64,000 nucleotides of DNA from assembly GCA_014773175.1 (NCBI GenBank), contig VXCM01002504.1, positions 1-64,000 of the forward strand. The letters are read 5' to 3'. How positions within the stretch are numbered: position 1 is the stretch's first letter; every line of letters begins with the position of its first letter. The position numbers were made by a program, and so were the translations under genes. Shown piece by piece: positions 48,662 to 58,973 of the stretch. Below the pieces are notes generated by a model. The model was not told the DNA's origin. It saw nothing but the letters and a program-made list of their open reading frames with translations, and made no database searches. The stretch is from Lucifuga dentata (Eukaryota; Chordata; Actinopteri; Ophidiiformes; Bythitidae).

Positions 48662-50623
48662 TCACGGGTCAAACCGGACGTCCTGAAGCCGACTGAAGCA
48701 GCGTCCGTTTAGGCGGGAGAAGGACGCAAACACGCCACCGCCGCCGCCGTCAGATTCACTGAGAGTTCCATCGACGTGGACGACGACGGGCCGTGACCCC
48801 AGCAGCGTCTCTCCGTCAGGCCAGCGCAGACCCAGGTGATGCCGATGAGCCTGCAGCACGTCAGACACAAATACTGTCAATCACCAAAGCTCTTAAAGGA
48901 CCATACCGCTGAATCTGTCTGCCGATCATTTTCCAAAACATACTATTGGAGCAGTAAATATTAGAGTTGTTTTTCCTACGTTCCAGACGGTCATCACAGC
49001 GAACAAGAAAACATCAATTATTTGTCAAAGTCACTTAATTTTACTTAATTTTTGGATTCAGCGGAACAAAACAAACGTCTCGGCCAGCGAATAAAGTCCC
49101 AGAAGACAGATTTTACAGAGAAATGAAAACAAGTGTTAGCAGGCAAAACAATGAATTTTACGGTGGATTTATCACCTGAACATTTAGTTATTTATTGTTT
49201 ATTTGGCAGGGACGATACATATAACCTGCCAAATCTGAATCTGACGATACAGACAACTCTGTCACGGACAAATGTGGAAATTCCAATGTATAATTTGATT
49301 TAGAAATATTAGGGGATTTGGCAAAATAACATGAAAACTAAATATGGTTTTATTTAGGAAAAAGGTTTGCAGCAACATAAGATGCAGCGCACACTACAGG
49401 CCAGAAGTCTGAGGCCACGCCCACATTTATAAAAATAAATCATCAATACACTGTTTGTTTTACAGTTTATTACACAGGAAATGACAAAAATCTATAAAAT
49501 AAATGTCAGTAGTTAGTTTTGTAGAAGAATTAGTCACATCAAAGCTCTGAAGTCATTTCAGGCTCAGACTTTGGTTTGGTNTTATAGAAGAATTAGTCAC
49601 ATCAAAGCTCTGAAGTCATTTCAGGCTCAGACTTTGGTTTGGTCAAAGAAACCCCCTCTGGCCAATCAGAATTCTCAAACCTTTTGCGTCTCTTTTGATT
49701 GGATATAATTTTGGCAGAATTCTGATGATCGTTTCCTCTTGAAGAATGAAATTCTGACCAGTAACTGGTAAACCGGATGGAATCGCGTGTCTTTGAAAGA
49801 TGGAATGTAATTCTCTTTCTTCGTCATTCCTTTAAGTTGATGCTGATGCTGTTGCTCTGCAGCCACGCCCCCCATGGGGGGCGTGGCTGCAGAGCAACAG
49901 CATCAGCATCACCAAACAGTGTATTGCTGATTTTTTTTTTTAATCTGGAGGTGGCCTCAGACTTCTGGCCTGTAGTGTATAAATATTTGCAGGTAGTATT
50001 TATTGGGCTAAAACATGTAAAACCACATGTATGGCCCTTTAAAAAAAAGCTTTAAATTGAGTGTGATGGTTCCTGTGTAAAGCCGTCGTACCTTCAGCAG
50101 CGTTCCGTCGCTGCAGTGCCACACGATGCCCTCCACCCGACCCTCCGGACGCTCCTGGAACCAGACACTCAGCTGCTGGAAATCCACCAGCGGGGCGTTT
50201 CCGATCCGCAGGGCGCCATGCGGCACCAGGAAGTGGACGGGCTGCTTCTTACTGCCGAGTCCTGTCAGGAAGTTTAGCTACGTTCAGAAACACAGCGTCA
50301 CCATGAAGCAGCAGAGCGACTGAGCTGCAGAATATTTAAATATCCACGTTGTCAAGAAAACACACTACAGACGTGCTGCAAATCATCACGCCATCAGCTG
50401 ACAGGATGAATCTGATTGGCTGTAGATCATCATGTCATCAGCTGACAGGATGAATCTGATTGGCTGTAGATCATCATGTCATCAGCTGACAGGATGAATC
50501 TGATTGGCTGACAGACGCCTCATGCAGACGTCTAACACTTAAACTTCTCAAATTTTACAAAGGAAATTTCTCGCTACATATTCTGTTTTATTTTCATTGC
50601 TCTGTTTATAGAGCACGCGCACA

Positions 50624-50673
<50 letters not shown>

Positions 50674-53084
50674 TGTGAGTACAGTGAATTAGCGAACTTC
50701 CAGAAGCTTAAAAATGTGATGGCGAGTCGTTTGTGCTGCAGGTAGAAACAGGAAGTGGTTCTTTACCTGCAGCAGGTGTCTCTGCTTATTCAAACGACTT
50801 AAGAAATAAGTTTGAATAAAACCCAAAGTGTGGTAAAGAATAGTTTGTTAAATTCCACTCATAGTCAGTAATTAAAAAAATAAACAGGAATCTAATGAAT
50901 GGTTGTTAATTGTTAATTAAATGGCGGCTGTTGTACCGTAAGGATTCCCGTTGACGTTTGTTCCTATCAGCTCCAGCGTTTGTTCCAGGAGGTCAAACAG
51001 TGGAACGGCGGCCATTTCTAGCATGTCTTCGTCCTTGGCACAGGGCCTGAGAACGAGTGCCATCCCGACTTCGTAGTCCACGACAGAAGAGTGCCAGCAG
51101 TATTGTTTACTATCCGTTTCCACGGGAACCCAACCTAAACAAGCAGAAGGACCAGTCAATGTACCTGTGGTGATAATGAGTAAAATGATGCTTTGATCAC
51201 ATCATTTTACTTAAACACTAATTAACATAATATGTAAAAGTTAAAGGACCTGGAATGTGTCCGTGTTCGTCGGGCGCCGGACGGCCATCTTGGCGTTTGA
51301 CCCGGTGGGCTGGGATCCACGTCTCCGGCACCGTTTTAAAATCTTCCTCTACATCCCATGTGANGTCGGGCGCCGGACGGCCATCTTGGCGTTTGACCCG
51401 GTGGGCTGGGATCCATGTCTCCGGCACCGTTTTAAAATCTTCCTCTACATCCCATGTGAAACCTGTTTAACGTTAATCAGAGACATGAAATCTGACGCCT
51501 GAGTGGAAATAAATCTGCGGTGAGGGAAAAGCGATAAAACTGGACGTGAAAAAAAAAGCCCCACGCACACGAACGTTTCCTGCGTTCATGTATGTTGATA
51601 CGAGAAGCCGTGTACCTTTACCGCTCCTGTGTGAATGCTGGTACTTCCTGAACCGCTTCTCTGCCTGTTTGTTGGGTTTCCGGTCCAGTCGAGCCCAGAG
51701 ATAAGGACGTCCTGCGAGGACAAGATTCAGCCCAAGACAGGAAGCAAATTAAAGGACAATACCAGTGATTCTGTATGTTTAAGACCAATAATACTGCCAG
51801 CATAAACATTACAAACACAATCATTTTCCAAAACATAAAGCCATAATTTTTTTTGCCAAATCCCCTAAACTTTCAAAATCAAATGTTCAGATGACACACA
51901 TACTGTAAAATTTAACGTTTCACCTGCTAACATGTATGTCCGAAAGTGAAGGCAAAATTGTTTTCACATTTCCGGTAATGTCTCCTGGGAATATTGTCCC
52001 AGCAGACCGTGCAGCTCCGCGTTGAATCGGTTAAATTAAGTAACTTTAACAGAAAAATAAGAACGACTTCTGGCTCTGTGATGATTATTTATCTCAGCAC
52101 GTTTCAAGCCTCTAAAAGTTGATTTTTATAGCATATTAGAATGAAGAGAAACCAATGTCAGTCTGGAAGGTAGGAAAAACAATTCTAATATTTACTGCTC
52201 CAGCAGCTAGTTTTGGAAAATGCTTGTCAGTAACATACCGTGTATGCGGGTTGTGTTTATTGGGATCAAACATGCAAAATCACTGGTATGCTCCTTTAAG
52301 AATATGGCATGCTGCTGATCATTAGCACATTAGCATGCTAATACATGGTGCTCGTGGTTGTAATTCTGACCTTAGTTTACCTTTATGGATGCTGACGTAG
52401 CAGCAGGTCCCGTCCAGCTTCTCTGTAGGAAGAGCGGCGTGGACGTCAGAGTCCAGAGCTGCAGGGTTCACACGGGCCGTGGCTACAACCTGGAAAGGCT
52501 GAAGACAGACAGACACAGAATTTAAAGGGGAAACAGACTAAATTTCAACTTTGTGGTCTGAAAACATCAATGCTGAAACCTATTAATGTAATATGGCTAA
52601 CATAATCTGATTAGATATCATCTGATACCAGCATAAATGTTGATTTTCTGAGCTCACAGTGTTTTTTTAAACTTTCATCAGACAGTTCTTCTGCATGTAA
52701 ACCAACATAAAAAGCCTGTGCATCATTTTCATCCATAACACCCAGGATAAATAACATGACAGCAGAATCAGACTGATCTATAGTGTCAGAGTAACCAGTA
52801 TAGGCCAATTTATTATTTTTTATTATGTAGATAAATCAATCACGCATGCGTGACGTGACTCATTGCAAATGATCCTAAAACTATAAAATCGTCTTCACCG
52901 CTCAACATTATTTTCACCAGCAGATGTCACCAACGTGACTGATGAACCCATTTTCAATACAAAACACATCAAAAAGCTTCAGGAAGCTTCAGCAGCATCA
53001 TGAACACAGTTTAAAGAGAGAAGGTGAAGCTGTTGTTGGTTTAACTCCTGGATTTAGTTCGTGTCGCTCATCAGTGGCTGCTGC

Positions 53085-53129
<45 letters not shown>

Positions 53130-53357
53130 GCTGCTGCTGCTTGCTGCTGCTGCTTGCTGCTTGCTGCTGCTGCTGCTGCTGCTTGCTGCTGCTTGCTGCT
53201 GCTGCTGCTTGCTGCTTGCTGCTTGCTGCTGCTTGCTGCTTGCTGCTGCTTGCTGCTGTGCACCCACCTGAAAGTCTCTTTTTCTGGACGGTTCTTCCTT
53301 CACCTCCGTAACAAAAACACACGGAATCTTCTGCTGAACCGAGCCGAGGCGGCGCAT
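48662..53357 (-). CDS. rlig1: RLIG1 (C12orf29), RNA 5'-phosphate/3'-OH ligase, complete
   Basis: RLIG1 is the ATP-dependent vertebrate RNA ligase that auto-adenylylates a lysine and seals 5'-phosphate to 3'-OH RNA ends. Minus-strand exons: 53357-53268, 52498-52381, 51711-51616, 51462-51250, 51134-50937, 50261-50092, 48850-48662 (stop TCA on plus at 48662-48664). After removing a 96-nt assembly duplication in exon 4 the total is 978 nt, 325 residues, the human length. The nucleotidyltransferase motif KLDG (in [11 protein letters not shown]) places the adenylylated lysine at residue 57, as in human. Also conserved are [43 protein letters not shown] and [14 protein letters not shown], which carries the downstream lysine motif. 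An in-frame ATG 24 nt upstream (53381) could add 8 residues; 53357 matches human. Convergent with CEP290 and divergent from CROT. Confidence 0.97.
49391..49978. mobile_element. Tc1/mariner-like non-autonomous element
   Basis: Perfect 28-bp terminal inverted repeats beginning ACACTACAGGCCAGAAGTCT, which resemble Tc1-like ends. No transposase frame. It contains a single-N duplication (N at 49581; about 61 bp on each side, with at least one mismatch) and a long palindrome at 49838-49911. Confidence 0.75.
49838..49911. repeat. Perfect 74-bp zero-spacer palindrome
   Basis: The 37-bp arms meet at 49874/49875 with the centre CCCCCCATGGGGGG; no mismatch and no spacer. It lies inside the Tc1-like element, about 65 bp from its right end. 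Confidence 0.9.
50385..50512. repeat. 44-bp tandem repeat, about 2.7 copies
   Basis: Unit contains GTCATCAGCTGACAGGATGA and ATCTGATTGGCTGTAGATCA. Located in an RLIG1 intron. Confidence 0.85.
50618..50671. repeat. (CA)n microsatellite
   Basis: CGCACACGCGCA followed by about 20 CA units in an RLIG1 intron. A reversed copy of the CCTGCTGCAGG dispersed repeat follows at about 50730-50800. Confidence 0.9.
51269..51459 (-). repeat. Single-N duplication inside RLIG1 exon 4, copies differ by one base
   Basis: 95-bp copies 51269-51363 and 51365-51459 flank N at 51364. They differ at 51320 (C) against 51416 (T), suggesting two haplotypes or sequencing error at an unmerged overlap. The 96-nt excess is a multiple of three, so a naive model would keep the frame and include a false 32-codon repeat. 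Confidence 0.9.
51749..52299. mobile_element. MITE copy 16 (near full length)
   Basis: TTAAAGGACAATACCAGTGA to TCACTGGTATGCTCCTTTAA, in RLIG1 intron 2. Starts 38 bp from RLIG1 exon 3. Confidence 0.85.
53077..53260. repeat. CTG/CAG-rich trinucleotide array beside RLIG1 exon 1
   Basis: A run of about 14 uninterrupted CTG, then CTG blocks broken by CTTG. On the RLIG1 sense strand it is CAG-rich and begins 10 nt after the exon-1 donor (CAG|GTGGGTGCAC). If the intron were retained, the frame would run on into a Gln/Ala/Ser-rich tail ending near 52998. Confidence 0.95.
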
Positions 53358-53885
53358 GTTTCTCTTTCTGCTGCTATCCACCTAAAATCTCCGGTAACGT
53401 TACATTTAAGGCTGAGCGGTAAAGTGATTTTAGCGTCAGCAGCTAACACGCGGATGCAGTTGTCACGTGACCTTGTCTTTCTTTATTTTTTTTTAAGTTG
53501 CGTGTAAGCAATGAAATAGTACGACAGCGCCCCTACTAGTAGTAAACGTGTACTGCGGCTCATGATATTCGTAATTTTCTGACACAATTAATAAAAAAAA
53601 GTTTAAAAATGCACTAATTAAGGAACATTGTCCTTAATCTAAACGTGAGTGAAAACAATTATTCCACACACTTAAGGTATTTGTAAATAAATGTATTTTT
53701 AAAAATAGTTCATTCAACATTTAAAGACAAAATGAAACAGTATCGAGGGAGAAGGAGTCCAGCATGGTTTCATTGTGTTAGTTCATGACATTTCGTGCAC
53801 GAATTCTCTGGTAAAGGATGTTTTGACAGACAATAATGTGCTAACAATATGCTATAATTAAAAAAAAAAAAGTGGGGGGGAAATA

Positions 53886-53920
<35 letters not shown>

Positions 53921-54146
53921 TAGAAATCTAGCAAGATTTTAAATCTAATACAATTATATGAATAAATCAGTCAATGAAATTAGGTCAGTTCAGGTCACTC
54001 GCTGCAGGGGTTTGCGCATGCGCAGTCGGTCCTGGGGTTGGCAGCCTATCAGTGTTCAGTAGGGTAAAGGTAAAAGAACACCAAAAACAAAGCCACAAGA
54101 TCCACTGTTTTTCTGCTGCAAGCTAAACCAAATCCACATTTTCAAC
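53358..54146. promoter_or_regulatory. Bidirectional RLIG1/CROT promoter region
   Basis: RLIG1 (start 53357, minus) and CROT (non-coding first exon ending about 54147, plus) diverge from this segment. The sequence TGCGCATGCGCA at 54013-54024 is a perfect NRF1 palindrome, typical of divergent housekeeping promoters. An (AAT)n repeat lies at about 53888-53920. No TATA box is obvious at a fitting position. Confidence 0.6.
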
Positions 54147-54147
54147 G
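54060..54147 (+). other. crot: Probable non-coding first exon of CROT
   Basis: A good donor (TTTCAACG|GTGAGT, exon end 54147) lies just downstream of the NRF1 site. The next acceptor that makes sense is TTATAAG|GAGACATGG at 55387. The 5' limit is a guess. Confidence 0.45.
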
Positions 54148-55387
54148 GTGAGTTAGAACTGATGGTTTTATTTAAAAAAAAGACTCGATTAAATGTTAAA
54201 ATGAAGTTTGACCTACATTTGAAATGTTGTTGTTGATACCGGAAATGCTGCTATAGACATAGCATTACGTTATAATCTTTACATCGCTAATTTAATGAAA
54301 CCATCGTCATATTTTAAATGAATAACACTGAAAAACATCGATTTTGTGTGACCGCTTTGAAGAAGAAGGTTTAGGAGCTAATACTCAGCGATGTGAAGAT
54401 TATGGATTCAGACTACAGGGATTTATGGCTTTGATTCAGAATGCAAACATACGTGATCTCTAGTAAAAATACCTTAAGGTGTTTATTAAAATCTTTGCTC
54501 AAAGCTAAGTGTGATCACATTAACATCAGAGCTTCTCTTAGCTTCCTAGTGGTTTATATGCAGTATATGCTAATGTATATGCAGGCATACATTAGCTGCT
54601 ACGTTGCTGCTGTTTTCATGCTAGTGACTAAAAAAACTTCTTTACCATCCCAATAAAAAAATTATATGAAACATGTGTTGTAAAATTGAATAATTTATTG
54701 TGTTTTTATGTGCACGTTGTATTTTGTGATATGTAGGTCTAAAATATACAAAACATATAACTGCTGTAAGCCTACAGTATATGAAAACGATGTGATCATA
54801 AAAATAAAATACATATGCATTTTAATGTAAAGTACAAAGTTTGAGGATTTCTGTATTTCTGTTCTGTTTGTTTGTGTTGTTTTTTTAAGGTACACCTCAA
54901 AACAGGATTAGTTTTATTTATTTTTTAATTTTTTTTTAACTTGTGACCTTTTAATTGGACTGCAAATAATGATTATTTTATTATCAAGTACTCCGTCAAT
55001 TGTTGTTTTGATTAATCGATGAGTCGTTTAATCTGTGAAATGTCAGAAGTTTTGATAAAAGCTGATTTTATTCTGACAGTAAACATAAACAGCTTTTCAT
55101 TTACAATCATGTGACTCAGAGAAAAACTGCAGATCTTCAGAGAAATTTGAACAAGAAAAAGGTTGGAAGTTTTTATTTGATAATTAACCAAAAAGTACTA
55201 ATTGATTAGTAAAGTTGTTGTAAACATTTTCTGTCTCAAATTGACTAATTGATTGATTATTTGATTAATCGTTTCAGTTCTAATGTCCTGATCCATAATT
55301 GTATCAGTTATCAGTCACATAAACATGAGGCTGCATGCTGTCAGTGTAAATTGATGAATTTCATTTTTATGTTGTTTTTTTTATAAG
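54148..55387. other. CROT intron 1, no recognised element
   Basis: AT-rich, with no exon, RNA gene or clear mobile element. Open frames at 54441-54656 and 54695-54895 are unsupported. Confidence 0.5.
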
Positions 55388-55392
55388 GAGAC

Positions 55393-56950
55393 ATGGCCAA
55401 TCAGGTGTCAGCGTCTCTGCCGGAGCGAACCTTCCAGAACCAGCTCAGCCTGCCGCCGCTGCCCGTCCCACCACTAGAGGGCAGCCTCTCCAAGTACCTG
55501 GAGGCAGGTAAGCCCTGCAGCTTCGTACAGCCTGATGTGTTTCTGAGGCGGGCTGAAGTTTGTACCATCAGATCATCCTCTGGAAACTTTTTCATTCATT
55601 AAGATTATAATAATAATGATTGTGATTGTTTGATAATCGATAATGAGCCTTTAACACCAACATGCTGATGTATCTGTAATGAGCTCAAAGCATCTCCATG
55701 CTGCAGCTAAGACGACTTTGATGAACTTTGCATTGTCGCGTTTCCAGTGCGTCCCTTTGCATCTGAAGAAGAATTCCAGGCGACAGTGAACACTGTGAGG
55801 AAGTTTCAGGAAGGCGTCGGTGAAGAGCTGCACCAGAAACTTCTGCAGCGAGCGAAGACGAAGAGGAACTGGGTTCGTACCTGAGCTGGAAACTTTTGCC
55901 TTTGGTCTTAGATGTCGTCTGTCTTTCTTCTTATTATTATTATCTTTCTTTTAAAGGAGCATACCGGCGATTTGTTTCAGCCCGATAAATACAAATTGTT
56001 TATATGTTACGTTATTAACAACCATTTCCCAAAACAGACTGCTGGAGCAGTACATTTAGATTGTTTTTCCTACCTTCCAGACTGCCCTTGGTTTCAGTTC
56101 CTCCCAGGAGAAGACGACTTTTACAGAGAAATTAAAATGAACGTCCCTTCTACAAGCGTGCATATCTGTTGGAAGGCAAAACACTGATTTTTAAGGTGTG
56201 TGTATCACCTGAACATTAGATTTTGAAAGATTCGGGAATTTGGAAAAATAGCAGGAAAACTAAAATACGGTTTTGTTTTGGAAATTGGTTGTCAGTAATG
56301 TAACATGTATGTAGGTTGTATGTATTGGGATCAAACATGCAGACAGTCTGGTGTGGTCCTTTAAACATTTGAATGTCTCAGCTTGAAGAGTGGTGGTTTG
56401 ACACGGCGTACCTGGAGGTCCGCATCCCCTCGCAGCTGAACGTGAACTTCGGCGGTCCGGCGCCGTACCTGGAGACGTGCTGGCCCCCCGCAGAGGGAAC
56501 GCAGCTGCAGCGCTGCAGCATCAGCACGTGGCACACGCTACAGTACTGGAACCTGATCCGCACGTAAGACGCTCTCAGTGGGCGGGATTCATAAAACACA
56601 GCGCCAGACTGAACGTATCGATGAGGGCAAATATTTTCACGCATAAACATCTGCTACCGACATTTTTTATTGTTTGACCTGAAAGAGGCGTTGCTACGGT
56701 GTTTCCTTATTTACATGTCAGGAAGTGATTCATAAACACACCAGCACAAATGTATGTGTTTCAGTCTGACGGTAAATTTCATCATATGAAATGTGATGAT
56801 GTTTAAACTGTATTTGTCTCGCGTGTCAGTGATCAATAATCAATAACTTTGATAGATAAAAATACTCAGCTGATCAGTTTATTTAAATTGAGAGTTTTGA
56901 TCTGATCTCGCACATTCTAGTGGCTCTGAGACTCTTCATCAAGACTCATC

Positions 56951-57014
<64 letters not shown>

Positions 57015-58396
57015 NCACACACACACCTCCCGTGCTAACCCTAACAGCAGATGAATCAGGATAAATTATGACTCTAAACATGAAGCAGCTCATTAACATG
57101 CTGATCTTCATCGGTTTTTACCTGAGAGTCACCTAGCAGCAACGCGTCGCTAACGATGCTCTGATTAACATGACAGAAGCTTTATAACGAGCTTCATGAT
57201 CATAGCATGTCATGTAGCTACTAGAGAAACGAGTATCCGCTACGGATAATGTACTTTTTATGAGCACGAGTACCATCTGAGTCCGTACTTGTTAAAAAAA
57301 TCTGATTGGTTAGCTCTTACTAGCTCAGCGTCACATGGTTGCATGATCGTCCAGGCAGCCAATCACAGAGCTCCTCTCTACACAGAGCTGCTGCTGCTGC
57401 TCCACACAACCCACAGCCACTCTGTCCATGCTAGCATAGTAGCATCTATTAGCTATAGTTTAGCATAGTAGCATCTATTAGCTATAGTTTAGCATAGTAG
57501 CATCTATTAGCTATAGTTTAGCATAGTAGCATCTATTAGCTATAGTTTAGCATAGTAGCATCTATTAGCTATAGTTTAGCATAGTATAATCTATTAGCTA
57601 TAGTTTAGCATAGTAGCATCGATTAGCTATAGTTTAGCATAATAGCATCTATTAGCTATAGTTTAGCATAGTATAATCTATTAGCTATAGTTTAGCATAG
57701 TAGCATCGATTAGCTATAGTTGCTATTCTCAGATTCATCTTAACGTTATTCTCCGTCCACAGCTAAACAAACACACATTCATTTACTGTGGACATTCACA
57801 CGCAACATACTAACGCACAATTCTACTAGCTGCTACTAGCTTCTAGGCTAACTAGCCAGTTAGCTAGCGATTCTTAATGCTCTGTGTTAAGCTCCGCCCA
57901 CTTCCGGGTCAAGCCACGCCCATCCAAGTACAGATAGGGGTAATTTAGTTGAACGGATACAGATTACTCGCTCATACCTCGTAGCTACCATGGTTTTTTT
58001 TAGGAATCCCGCTGGAAATGTTTTTGTGTTTTAAGCAGAAGTTTCTCACTCCATGCATGAACTCACCTGTTTCCTGTCGTCAGGGAGAAACTTCCTCCTC
58101 AGAAATCTGGCGACGTGCCGTTAGACATGGACCAGTTCAGGATGCTGTTCTGCACCTGCAAAGTGCCTGGAGTTCAGAAAGACACCATCCGCAACTACTT
58201 CAAGACAGGTACGATACCTGCTTTAATGTACACACACCTGAACAGGCCGTTTCCTACCTGATGTGTTGCCTCTGTCACAGAGAGCGAGGGTCCGAGCCCC
58301 TCCCACATCATCGCCATGTGTCGCGGACGGATCTTCACATTTGATGCAGTTTATGACGGGCAAATTCTAACTCCACCTGAACTGTTCAGGTATTCA

Positions 58397-58438
<42 letters not shown>

Positions 58439-58933
58439 AAAGACAGAACGCCCAGACATATGAGACCTTGCTGGTGTCACGTTAAGTTTGTTTAATATGA
58501 CATCTGATGGTTCAGACGTCTTTACAGACTCAAACATCAACAGATCCTGATCAGACCAAACTCTCAGACAAGACGAGAAAAAACCCTAAAAATTTGATTA
58601 TACAAGGAACAAATAGGAGAGACTTTTCAGAGACAGATTTCCTGGGAAAACAGAAAAATTACAAAGACGTAAAAACAGTAAAACGTTATTACAAAGATAC
58701 AAAAAAAAAAAAACCTGTGAAACATGACAGGAAACAGCAAATAAAAGGATCAGAAAGATGATGATTCATGATACCAATCACTTAAAGTCACTAAAAGTTC
58801 CTTAAAGTCACTAAAAGTTCCTTAAGGTTACTAAAAGTTACTATAAGTCACTTGGAATCACTCATTTAAAGTCACTTTAAGTGACTTAAGACGACACGGT
58901 TAGATGAGATGGCTGCTAGTATTACAGCTGATC

Positions 58934-58973
<40 letters not shown>

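Larger units (their letters stand above)
48893..50042. mobile_element. MITE copy 15, split by a Tc1-like insertion
   Basis: The outer ends TTAAAGGACCATACCGCTGA and CCACATGTATGGCCCTTTAA belong to the TTAA family. The two halves are separated by the element at 49391-49978. Lies in the last RLIG1 intron; the nesting shows that the MITE inserted first. Confidence 0.75.
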
